This document shows positions 40,610-49,661 of a stretch of 64,000 nt of DNA, piece by piece. How positions within the stretch are numbered: the first letter of the stretch is position 1; the number at the start of each line of letters is the position of its first letter. Source of the stretch: an uncultured Lachnospiraceae bacterium (lineage in GTDB: Bacteria > Bacillota > Clostridia > Lachnospirales > Lachnospiraceae); NCBI GenBank assembly GCA_946552115.1, contig CAMNRH010000004.1:1-64000 (forward strand), written 5' to 3'. Position numbers and translations under genes: made by a program. The notes under the pieces were generated by a model, which was given only the letters and a program-made list of their open reading frames with translations, was not told the DNA's origin and searched no databases.

Positions 40610-41861
40610 AAAAAGGCTTCGTTTCCGGAAAGCCAGGCTTTTGGAAAGCAGCGAAGCGTTAAATAATCCGGGCTGCGGATGGTATCATGTCTACCCATTT
40701 GTGCTTCAGGTTCCGGCAGAGCTTTCTCTGGAGGAGACAGGGGCCTGTATCGCCGATATCAGTAAAGAAGAGCGGCTTGTGCTGTTACGGATTGATATCG
40801 GTGCGTTTCGGGCTTGTGAAATTCCAGAGGAGGCATTGGAAGCTGTTTTTCGTATTTTTGATTTGTTCCGGGAGAATCAAAAGCAGATGATTGTGCGGTT
40901 TACCTATGATTCAGAGGGAAAAGGGATGAGGCGGGAGCCGCAGGAAATTGAACGGATCAAGAGGCATATGGAGCAATTAGGAGAAATTATCTGTGAATTT
41001 GCATCGGAGATTCTGGTCCTGCAGGGAATTTTTATCGGAAGCTGGGGTGAGATGCATCATTCAAAGTTTCTTACAGCTTCAGATATGGCGGAGCTGGCTG
41101 CTGCTCTGTACCGCGCTGTAAAGGGCGGCTGCTATCTTGCGGTACGCACTCCGAAGCAGTGGAGGAGCATTACGGGGTATGCAGGGACAGAGGAAGGACT
41201 GAAAAGAAAGCTGGGTCTGTTTAATGACGGAATGTTCGGCTCCTCTACGGATCTTGGAACCTATTCGGAGAATGCCAGAGAGGATGAGCTTGGGTGGCAG
41301 AGACATTTTGTGGCTTCGGTTCCGAATGGGGGCGAGGCTATAGCGGATGAGAAGCCTGTGGGATACCGGCAGGCTGCAAACGAGATGGAAAGCATGCATG
41401 TGAGCTATTTAAACAGCAGCTATCAAAAGGAGCAGCTGGATTATTGGAAGCAGGAGCGCGTGAAAGGGCCGGGATGCTTTAAAGGATTGAGCGGTTATGA
41501 ATATATCGGTCGGCATCTGGGCAGCCGTTTTGTAATCCGCGATGTAAAATTTTCCGGGGAAAGCCTGCAGCTTGTAATCGTAAATGACGGTTTTTCCGGA
41601 TTATACGAGAGGACAGAGTGCTTTCTTGTGATTGAGAAAGAGGCCGGAGGGACAGTTTGTAAAAGGATTGACGCAGATGAAACAGCATGGGAAAGTGAAA
41701 GGAAAATCTTGCTGCGGATTCCTTTATCCGGCGTGATTCCGGAGGCAGGGGAGAGCAGGATTTTTTTCCAGATGCGGCAAAAAAAGGACGGGAGAGCCAT
41801 CCGTTTTGCGAATGAGGGCGCCGATGACAGGGTGCTTCTCGGATGGTTTGGATATAGGTAG
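40593..41861 (+). CDS. DUF4874/DUF4832-like protein without signal peptide
   Basis: NPGCGWYHVYPF, GSWGEMHHSK, VPNGGEA. Confidence 0.75.
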   Translation: MWMRDKKRLRFRKARLLESSEALNNPGCGWYHVYPFVLQVPAELSLEETGACIADISKEERLVLLRIDIGAFRACEIPEEALEAVFRIFDLFRENQKQMIVRFTYDSEGKGMRREPQEIERIKRHMEQLGEIICEFASEILVLQGIFIGSWGEMHHSKFLTASDMAELAAALYRAVKGGCYLAVRTPKQWRSITGYAGTEEGLKRKLGLFNDGMFGSSTDLGTYSENAREDELGWQRHFVASVPNGGEAIADEKPVGYRQAANEMESMHVSYLNSSYQKEQLDYWKQERVKGPGCFKGLSGYEYIGRHLGSRFVIRDVKFSGESLQLVIVNDGFSGLYERTECFLVIEKEAGGTVCKRIDADETAWESERKILLRIPLSGVIPEAGESRIFFQMRQKKDGRAIRFANEGADDRVLLGWFGYR

Positions 41862-41899
41862 AAAATAGATAATAGTGGGGAAAAGGAGGAGACATCCGT

Positions 41900-44098
41900 A
41901 TGGATACGTGGTATTGGATAATTGAATATGGAAAGGTACTTTTCGGGTATCTGTTTTTTCTGTTTCTTTGGCCATCTGTAGTATTTGGCGGGCATTTAAA
42001 AGGGAAAAGCAAGACGTACCGATTCAGCTTCTGTGTCACTGTTCCGATTGTAATTGCCGGTACAGCTGTTTTGATGCTGGGGTTATTCCATATTCTTCAT
42101 CCGTTGATTATCATTGTTTTGTTTTACGGGATTTTTATTATTTTCCTTATGAAAGGAATGGTTCAGCGCGCGCCTTTCCATTGGATAAAAAGAAGTGTAA
42201 GAGGGATTCTAAAAGAGATATGGTGGAAAATCTGGAAAAGTAATGGGGAATATAAAGTTCTTGGGATTTTGCTGATCTTTGGGATGATGTATTTTTCTTA
42301 CGGGGCGTTTCAGATCCACTCCTATGGCTTTGGAGATCTATATACGCATCATGAATGGATTTATGGGCTCCAGGAGGGAAAGATCTTTTCCGGCGGCGTG
42401 TATCCGGAGGCGATGCACTGCTTTATTTATTGTCTGAACGCGTTGTTTGGAATCCGTGTGTACAGCTGTCTGTTGTTTTTACAGGGAATACATGTGGCTG
42501 TACTTTTACTGGCAGACTATCTATTGCTTAGGGAAATTTTCCATTGGCGGTACACGCCTCTGTTTGCGTTAGCGTTGTTTTTAGTGATAGATGTAGCCGG
42601 AGCCGATTTGGTTTATGGTATGTTTCGTCTGCAGATTACGCTTCCATTGGAATTCGGATTGCATACCCAGTTTTTATGCGCGTTATATCTGGTAAGTTAC
42701 TTAAGGAACAACTACAGAGTTTTGAGAAAAGGGAAGCTTTCCAGATATTGCCGGGACGAAAATCTTTTTCTGTTTTTGCTGTCGTTGACGGCGGCTGTGT
42801 CCATTCATTTCTATGTGGTTATTATGGCGTTTGTGATGTGCGCGTCCTTTGCGGTATTTCAGCTTAGGAGCCTGTTTTCAAGGGAGCGTTTTATTCCGTT
42901 AGCAGCATCGGTTATATGTGCGTGTATCATTGCGCTGGCTCCGATGGCGGGAGCCCTGGCCGCGGGGACGCCTTTTAACAGCTCGATAGATTGGGCGGTG
43001 GGCGCTATGGACGGCGGGGAAACCAGAGCCCTGGAGGAGAAGCAGGAGGACAGTTCCCTAAAGCCGGAAAAACAAGCCTTTGCTTTGTCAGAAATAGTAA
43101 AAGGTGTGTATGTGGAAGGATATGCCGAACTTTACGGAGGATATGGGGCTGCTATGATTCTCTTAGCGACGGGGGCCGGAATTGTATTTTGCATATTTTC
43201 CAGAAAAAAAGCGCCGGATTGGATGAAAGAAATCTGCTCCGGATATCCCCCGTTGATTTTATTTACGGTTTTGTTTGTGTTTCTTTATGCTGCTCCGCGC
43301 CTGGGATTTCCGGAAATCATATCGGATTCCCGCTTTTGCTCCGTGGGGCATATGATGCTTATGGCTCTTGTGATGCTTCCTGCAGATGTGGGTTTTTCTG
43401 TATTAATTAGATTTTTCCGGGTGTCTGTTCTGAAAGCAGCGTCGTATTTTGCAGTCGCGGGGATTTATGTGCTTACGTTGCTGACGGGACATTTACACGG
43501 GTATTTATTTTTTGAATTAACCAGATATAACGCGGCGGTTGAAGTGACAAACAGGATTAAAGAAAGATTTCCAGAGAAGAGCTATGTAATCGTATCGCCG
43601 ACAGACGAGCTTTATCCTACGATTGAGGACGCATGGCATGAAGAGCTGCTGACGTTTATATCGAATATTGGCGATGAAGGGTATACTTTTGAGGCGGAGC
43701 ATGCGTTTTTCTTTGTTGAAAAAAAGCCGCTTCAGTATGCCCAGGCCTATTTTTTTGAGGGTCCCCCCTGGCTGGCCCAGATAAAATATAAGGATATTTA
43801 CTGGAATAAATATTCAAAAAAATATCCGGATACCGGGGCGGCGCAGGCGCCGCAAATCAATGCGTCGGAGATATCAGAGGAAGAGGCGCAAAAAAGCCTG
43901 CCGGTCTATGATAACTCCTGGTTTTCCTATACAAGGCTTCCGGCCCGTACAATTCTGGAAGCAAAAGCGTATGACTGGTGTCAAAAATTCGCCAGGCTGC
44001 ATCCGAATAATACGCAGGTATATTATGAGGACGACGATTTTATCTGTTATTATTTCAGGCAGCTTGACAGTTCACAATACAATCTAAGGGTAGAATAG
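41900..44098 (+). CDS. Large polytopic membrane protein (paralog of 15198-17429)
   Basis: MDTWYWIIEYGKVLFGYLFF...; many TM helices. Confidence 0.85.
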   Translation: MDTWYWIIEYGKVLFGYLFFLFLWPSVVFGGHLKGKSKTYRFSFCVTVPIVIAGTAVLMLGLFHILHPLIIIVLFYGIFIIFLMKGMVQRAPFHWIKRSVRGILKEIWWKIWKSNGEYKVLGILLIFGMMYFSYGAFQIHSYGFGDLYTHHEWIYGLQEGKIFSGGVYPEAMHCFIYCLNALFGIRVYSCLLFLQGIHVAVLLLADYLLLREIFHWRYTPLFALALFLVIDVAGADLVYGMFRLQITLPLEFGLHTQFLCALYLVSYLRNNYRVLRKGKLSRYCRDENLFLFLLSLTAAVSIHFYVVIMAFVMCASFAVFQLRSLFSRERFIPLAASVICACIIALAPMAGALAAGTPFNSSIDWAVGAMDGGETRALEEKQEDSSLKPEKQAFALSEIVKGVYVEGYAELYGGYGAAMILLATGAGIVFCIFSRKKAPDWMKEICSGYPPLILFTVLFVFLYAAPRLGFPEIISDSRFCSVGHMMLMALVMLPADVGFSVLIRFFRVSVLKAASYFAVAGIYVLTLLTGHLHGYLFFELTRYNAAVEVTNRIKERFPEKSYVIVSPTDELYPTIEDAWHEELLTFISNIGDEGYTFEAEHAFFFVEKKPLQYAQAYFFEGPPWLAQIKYKDIYWNKYSKKYPDTGAAQAPQINASEISEEEAQKSLPVYDNSWFSYTRLPARTILEAKAYDWCQKFARLHPNNTQVYYEDDDFICYYFRQLDSSQYNLRVE

Positions 44099-44099
44099 A

Positions 44100-45530
44100 A
44101 TGGCAAAAAAACGTAAAGCAATCGTTATATTTTTTATCTGCAGCGCAGTCGCAATCGTACTGACGGTGGCACTTATATATTTTTTGCTTTGGGGTTGGGA
44201 ACGGGAGGTTACGGTTAGGAGCGGGAGCTTTACAGAGTCCGCCCGGGAGCTTCGAAATCCGAACAGAGGGTTTTATAAGCTGTACAGTTTCCTGATTACC
44301 GATGAAAAACAGGATTATCCGGAAATGATTTCTACATTTTATCAGGAGGATGCGGATACAAGGCTGACTTTGATTCAGATTTGCCTGAAAACCTACAGAC
44401 AGCAAAGCATTACGAAAGAAGGGCTCGCCAATATCGAAGCTTTATTTGACGCGCTGGAGGTTCTGGATAAGCAGCTAATTGTCCGATTTACGTATGATAA
44501 CGAGGGCAAAAACGAAATATATGAGCCGGAGAGCCTGGACGTGATTCTGACGCATATGGACCAGCTATCTTATATTCTGCGTAAGTACAGTGAAGAAATT
44601 TTTTGTTTGCAGGGCCTTTTTACAGGAAATTGGGGCGAAATGAATGGGACGAAATTTAACTCCGATGAGGATTTACGAAGGCTGGCGGAAAAGCTGTCGG
44701 ACGCGGCAGATCCGGCGACCTATCTGTCGGTTCGTTTACCGGCGCAGTGGAGAAGCATCATACAGTCACAGTCCTGGCAGTCGGGCAATCCCCTGGCGGG
44801 CAGACTGGGGCTTTTTAACGACGGAATGCTTGGAAACGAAAGCGACTATGGAACCTATAGAACAGGAGAATATGCAAACGACGGCCTGTCCTTTCCGCGT
44901 CTGGAAAGAAAAGAGGAACTGGAATTTCAAAATGAATTGTGCAGCCAGGTTCCCAATGGGGGAGAAGTGATTCATGATAATGTATATAACGATTTGGAGC
45001 GTGCCGTAAAGGATCTGGAAGTTATGCACGTGACCTACCTGAATAAGGCCTATGATCAGGAGGTATTAAAGAAATGGGCGGATACTGTGGTCACGGAAGA
45101 AGGGTGCTTTAAAGGGATGGACGGCCTGACCTATATAGAGCGGCGTCTGGGATACCGTCTGTCTATTGTGGACGCCAGTCTTTCTTATCAGAGTAAGAAA
45201 AGAGTTCTGACAGTGGAGGTAACTTTAAAAAACGCCGGATTTGCTCCCCTCTATAAGGAGGCGAAAGCCCAGATGATTCTATATAATGAAAAGAAAGAGC
45301 AGACGCTTGTCTATCCGGTTACTCAGGATTTGCATACGTTGACCGGAGGGGATAAAGCAGCGGATACGCTTACCCTTTCGGCAGATATTTCTTTGCGCGA
45401 GCTTTTGGAAAGAGAATATACCGTATATTTTTCAGTTCTGGACGCAAATACAGAGGAATTTATTTCATTGGCCAATGAGGAGGATGCGGAATGGCACGGA
45501 TATCGAATTGGAAAGGTCAGCCGGCAGTAA
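44100..45530 (+). CDS. DUF4874/DUF4832-like, membrane anchored
   Basis: N-terminal TM; NPNRGFYKLYSF, GNWGEMNGTK, VPNGGEV. Confidence 0.75.
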   Translation: MAKKRKAIVIFFICSAVAIVLTVALIYFLLWGWEREVTVRSGSFTESARELRNPNRGFYKLYSFLITDEKQDYPEMISTFYQEDADTRLTLIQICLKTYRQQSITKEGLANIEALFDALEVLDKQLIVRFTYDNEGKNEIYEPESLDVILTHMDQLSYILRKYSEEIFCLQGLFTGNWGEMNGTKFNSDEDLRRLAEKLSDAADPATYLSVRLPAQWRSIIQSQSWQSGNPLAGRLGLFNDGMLGNESDYGTYRTGEYANDGLSFPRLERKEELEFQNELCSQVPNGGEVIHDNVYNDLERAVKDLEVMHVTYLNKAYDQEVLKKWADTVVTEEGCFKGMDGLTYIERRLGYRLSIVDASLSYQSKKRVLTVEVTLKNAGFAPLYKEAKAQMILYNEKKEQTLVYPVTQDLHTLTGGDKAADTLTLSADISLRELLEREYTVYFSVLDANTEEFISLANEEDAEWHGYRIGKVSRQ

Positions 45531-46990
45531 AAAAGAAAGCGTGCTGCGGCTGTCAGGCCTGTCAGGATATTTGCCCGGCGCAGGCGATTCGCATGCAGGT
45601 GGATTCCGAGGGCTTTTGGTACCCGGTAAGAGACGAGGAACAATGTGTTCACTGTATGGCCTGTGAGAGGGTCTGTCCGATGGCGCATGCAGATGAAAAA
45701 AGAAGAGAACGGATGTATGTTGGCGTACAGGCGAAAGAAAACGGAGTCCGGTTTGACAGCTCTTCCGGAGGAATGTTTTCTGTCCTTGCTGATTTTGTCC
45801 TGAAGAAGCAGGGAGTGGTATACGGGGCAGGGTTTAATTCGGAGATGAGGGTCATACATAAAGGGGTATTTGATCAGAACGGTCTGAAAGATATTTTGAA
45901 AACAAAATATGTTCAAAGTGATATGGGCGGCATATACCTTGAGGTATTGGCACATTTGAGAGCAGGGAAGTGGGTGTTGTTCTGCGGGACACCCTGCCAG
46001 GTACGGGGGATGAAGCTTTTTCTGGGCGAAGACTTTCCCCGGCTGATTCTGGCCGATCTTATCTGCTACGGGGCGGCCTCCCCGGGGGTTTGGAGATCTT
46101 ACGCAGGCTATCTGGAGCGCAGAGATAAAGGAAAGCTTGAACGTTTTTCGTTCCGGGATAAGAGAAACAAAGATTCAGGGAGAACCTGCTCCTATGTGAT
46201 AAACGGAAAGGAGAGGACAGAGGCAATGGCTGCGAATCTTTACTGCAGGCTGTATTTTGCCAATTATCTGCTGCGTCCCGCCTGCCATAGCTGCGGGTTT
46301 TGTACAGTCGAAAGGGATAGTGATTTTACCCTTGGGGATTTCTGGGGGATTGAGAAAAAGGCCCCTGAGTGGAACGACGGGATGGGGACTTCACTTGTTA
46401 TGGTACATACGGAAAAGGCGGAGGAAATCTGGCGGTCTGTCAGAGAATCCGTCAGATGGATTTTATGTGAGAAGAAAGAAATCCTGCAGCCGAGGCTGAT
46501 AGAGCCGACCAAACGGGGCAGGGGGCGGAAATTTTTTATGAAAGCGTATCGGGCACTGCCTTTTTGGCTATTGGCGAAAACAGGTTTTGGTGATAAAAGG
46601 CGGCGCGAGGTGACGTTATATTTACTTTTCGGGGCGCTGACCTTTCTGATAAGTGTTTCAAGCTTTGCACTGTTTCATCTGACAATGGGCATGAATGAAT
46701 TAGCGGCTAACGTATGTTCCTGGATTGCGGCGGTATTATTTGCCTTTTTTACGAATCGGAACCTGGTATTTGAGGCTCCCACAGGCTCGTTAAAAGAATT
46801 TTTCATGCAGGCGGCTTCTTTTTTCGGAGGAAGAGCAGCAACACTTTTGATTGAGGAGGGAATCCTGTATCTGTTTATCACTGTGCTGAGATTCGCCAGT
46901 ATGCCGGTTAAGATTACCGCTCAAATTATTGTAATCGCAGTAAATTATGTGATTAGCAAGCTGGTTGTATTCAGGAAAATTCGAGAGTAA
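45491..46990 (+). CDS. Fusion: FrhB-like 2x[4Fe-4S] protein plus C-terminal GtrA-like 4-TM domain
   Basis: CCGCQACQDIC, CVHCMACERVC; C-terminal YLLFGALTFLISVSSFALF...ANVCSWIAAVLFAFFTNRNLVF...VISKLVVF. Confidence 0.88.
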   Translation: MARISNWKGQPAVKKKACCGCQACQDICPAQAIRMQVDSEGFWYPVRDEEQCVHCMACERVCPMAHADEKRRERMYVGVQAKENGVRFDSSSGGMFSVLADFVLKKQGVVYGAGFNSEMRVIHKGVFDQNGLKDILKTKYVQSDMGGIYLEVLAHLRAGKWVLFCGTPCQVRGMKLFLGEDFPRLILADLICYGAASPGVWRSYAGYLERRDKGKLERFSFRDKRNKDSGRTCSYVINGKERTEAMAANLYCRLYFANYLLRPACHSCGFCTVERDSDFTLGDFWGIEKKAPEWNDGMGTSLVMVHTEKAEEIWRSVRESVRWILCEKKEILQPRLIEPTKRGRGRKFFMKAYRALPFWLLAKTGFGDKRRREVTLYLLFGALTFLISVSSFALFHLTMGMNELAANVCSWIAAVLFAFFTNRNLVFEAPTGSLKEFFMQAASFFGGRAATLLIEEGILYLFITVLRFASMPVKITAQIIVIAVNYVISKLVVFRKIRE

Positions 46991-47012
46991 TAGCAGGGGG
47001 CAAAAGTGAGCT

Positions 47013-47642
47013 ATGTGGGTGAAAAGAGTGATAAAAGAACTGGAATGGCAGGTTTATAAACGGGAAAAGAGAAAAAGACTGAAAAATAAAAATTTTTCCA
47101 TTATATCATCCAATTGCAGTGGGACATACATGTATTATGATCTGAAGCTGCCGTATACTTCTCCTACCGTTAACCTGAGCATCGGGATGAATGATTTTGT
47201 CAGGATGGTTCAAAATCTGGAATGGTATATGGAGAGGAGTCTTACAGAGACGGAGAATAGGAGGAAAGGGTATCCGGTTGGCATGCTTGGGGACGTTGAG
47301 ATAAATTTTGTCCATTATGATACTTTCTCCGAAGCGGCGGAGAAGTGGGAAAAGAGGAAGAAAAGAATCCATTGGAATAATCTGTTTATCATAGGGACAG
47401 AAAAAGACGGCTGTACTTATGAGACTCTCAGGAGCTTTGAGCAGCTTCCATATAAAAACAAGGTGATTTTTACTCATGTCAGATATCCGGAATTCCCATC
47501 GGCATATTGTATAAAAGGATTTGAAGAAGAAAAGGAGTTAGGAGATATCACAGGTTTTCAGGAACGGTTTCTTAAGAGGCAGTACCTGGATGATTTTGAC
47601 TATGTGGGGTTCCTGAATGGCGAAGATGTTTGTGAAAGGTAA
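47013..47642 (+). CDS. DUF1919-like protein
   Basis: SNCSGTYMYYDLKLPYTSPTVNL; paralog 8637-9266. Confidence 0.8.
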   Translation: MWVKRVIKELEWQVYKREKRKRLKNKNFSIISSNCSGTYMYYDLKLPYTSPTVNLSIGMNDFVRMVQNLEWYMERSLTETENRRKGYPVGMLGDVEINFVHYDTFSEAAEKWEKRKKRIHWNNLFIIGTEKDGCTYETLRSFEQLPYKNKVIFTHVRYPEFPSAYCIKGFEEEKELGDITGFQERFLKRQYLDDFDYVGFLNGEDVCER

Positions 47643-48585
47643 GGTTTCCATTGTTACGCCGGTGTATAACGGGGAGAGGTATCTGCCGCCGATGCTGGAT
47701 TCTGTGCTGAAACAAACATATCCGGAGGTAGAGTTGATTCTGGTTGACGATGGCTCTGCAGACGGGACGGTTCAGGCGGCGGAGGAATACCGGGAGAAAT
47801 TTGCTGACAGAGGCTATGAGTATTCGATTATCCAGGCGAAGCACGGGGGCGCGGCCGCTGCGATTAATCAGGGGCTTCCTCTTGTAACGGGAGAGTATCT
47901 GATCTGGCCGGACAGTGACGACCGGCTGGAACCGGCTTCTATAGAAAAAAGAGTCCGGTTTTTAGAAAAATATCCGGAATATCAATGCGTCAGGACATTG
48001 CCTTACTATTTTTCACAGAAGACCGGAGAACGTACAAGGGATGATGAGAAAACCGGAGATTTATTAAAAGAAGATTTGTTTTGGGATATCCTTGAATCAA
48101 AAACCTTTGTATGCTGCGGCTGCTATATGTTGAAATCAGAATGTTTTTTTAAAATATATCCTGAGCGGCGTATACCAGAATATCATGTGGGACAGAATTT
48201 TCAAATGCTTTTGCCTTACATGTATCGGTATAAGTGCCTTACAATTTCGGAAAAACTGTATGGCGTCTGTGTAAGAGCAGGCAGTCATTCCAGAACAGCG
48301 CTGACTCAGGAAGAGGAAGAGCAGAAATATCGGGATTACGAAAGTCTGGTGGAAGAGATTGCAAATATTTGTGGGATTCAGGATAAAGAATCCCGGGATC
48401 GTATTTTATGCTGGAAAGCCAGACGCAGATATATGATTTCTTTAAAATATAATCGTAAGAGACAGGCAGTAAAAGCATTGGGTTTATTGTACAAATGCGG
48501 CGGATTAAAAATTTATAAGGTACTGAAAGACTCATTGTGGGCTTGTCTGGAAAATATCAGGGCGGTTAAAAAGTATAGAAGTTAA
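47626..48585 (+). CDS. GT2 glycosyltransferase (paralog of the GT2 half of 6873-8618)
   Basis: MFVKGKVSIVTPVYNGERYLPPMLDSVL; ends where the permease begins in the left copy. Confidence 0.93.
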   Translation: MFVKGKVSIVTPVYNGERYLPPMLDSVLKQTYPEVELILVDDGSADGTVQAAEEYREKFADRGYEYSIIQAKHGGAAAAINQGLPLVTGEYLIWPDSDDRLEPASIEKRVRFLEKYPEYQCVRTLPYYFSQKTGERTRDDEKTGDLLKEDLFWDILESKTFVCCGCYMLKSECFFKIYPERRIPEYHVGQNFQMLLPYMYRYKCLTISEKLYGVCVRAGSHSRTALTQEEEEQKYRDYESLVEEIANICGIQDKESRDRILCWKARRRYMISLKYNRKRQAVKALGLLYKCGGLKIYKVLKDSLWACLENIRAVKKYRS

Positions 48586-48633
48586 AATAAAAAAATTTCC
48601 GACAGATATTTTTGAAATGAGAGGGGGATTTTT

Positions 48634-49578
48634 GTGGATAAAATAGCTGTTTTAATTCCATGTTATAACGAAGAGAAAACAATTGGAAAAGTAGTGCATG
48701 ATTTTCAGTATGCTTTACCAGAGGCAGTCATCTATGTATATGATAATGACTCGGAGGATAAAACTGCTGAGATTGCAGAAAGCGCAGGCGCGGTTGTCCG
48801 GCATGAGTATCGGCGCGGAAAAGGAAACGTAGTCAGAAGAATGTTTCGTGAAATTGATGCAGAGTGTTATCTTATAACAGATGGAGATGATACTTACCCA
48901 TCTGGAGCAGCAAGGGAGATGGTGGAAAGGGTGTTTTCAAAACAGGCGGATATGGTAGTTGGAGATCGTTTGTCGTCTGCTTATATGGAACAAAACAGAC
49001 GCCCGTTTCACGGTATCGGAAATTTTCTGGTACGTAAAAGCATCAATACTTTATTTAAAAATGATATAAAGGATATTATGACAGGATATCGGGCGTTTAG
49101 CTATGAGTTTGTGAAAACTTTTCCTGTTTTATCACAGGGTTTCGAAATTGAGACTGAAATGAGTATTCATGCGGCAGATAAAAATATGTATATTGAAAAT
49201 GTAGTTATAGATTACTGGAATCGTCCTGACGGAAGCGTATCGAAATTAAATACATATTCCGATGGGATTAAAGTGGTGCGTACAATTATCAACCTGTATC
49301 GGATGTATAAGCCTGTGAAATTTTTTGGCGGAATCGCGTTGATATTAGCGGCGCTGGCAGTTGTTTTTTTTGTGCCTGTAATGAATACCTACATAGAGAC
49401 AGGACTTGTGCCGAATTATCCTACATTAATTGTGTGTGGTTTTACTGTAATTGCTGCGATTCAATCCCTTTTTGCCGGCTTGATTCTGCAGACTTTTATA
49501 CAGAAAAACAGACAGGACTTTGAGATGGATTTACAGCGGGTTGTGATATTGAAGAACTTAAAAAATAACAGGAGCTGA
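48634..49578 (+). CDS. GT2 glycosyltransferase, DPM1/GtrB-like with C-terminal TM helices
   Basis: VLIPCYNEEKTIGKVV, TDGDDTYP, DIMTGYRAF; two C-terminal TM segments. Confidence 0.92.
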   Translation: MDKIAVLIPCYNEEKTIGKVVHDFQYALPEAVIYVYDNDSEDKTAEIAESAGAVVRHEYRRGKGNVVRRMFREIDAECYLITDGDDTYPSGAAREMVERVFSKQADMVVGDRLSSAYMEQNRRPFHGIGNFLVRKSINTLFKNDIKDIMTGYRAFSYEFVKTFPVLSQGFEIETEMSIHAADKNMYIENVVIDYWNRPDGSVSKLNTYSDGIKVVRTIINLYRMYKPVKFFGGIALILAALAVVFFVPVMNTYIETGLVPNYPTLIVCGFTVIAAIQSLFAGLILQTFIQKNRQDFEMDLQRVVILKNLKNNRS

Positions 49579-49661
49579 TAATACAGATGGACTTAATTTA
49601 GCGGTGTCTTGAATGTGCTGAAACAGGTTTAGTTATAGAATGAGGAGAGAATGAAGCGGCT

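Noticed and set aside
5070-49578. Inverted duplication as an assembly artefact
   Set aside because: The copies differ throughout at synonymous and amino-acid level and carry different accessory genes.
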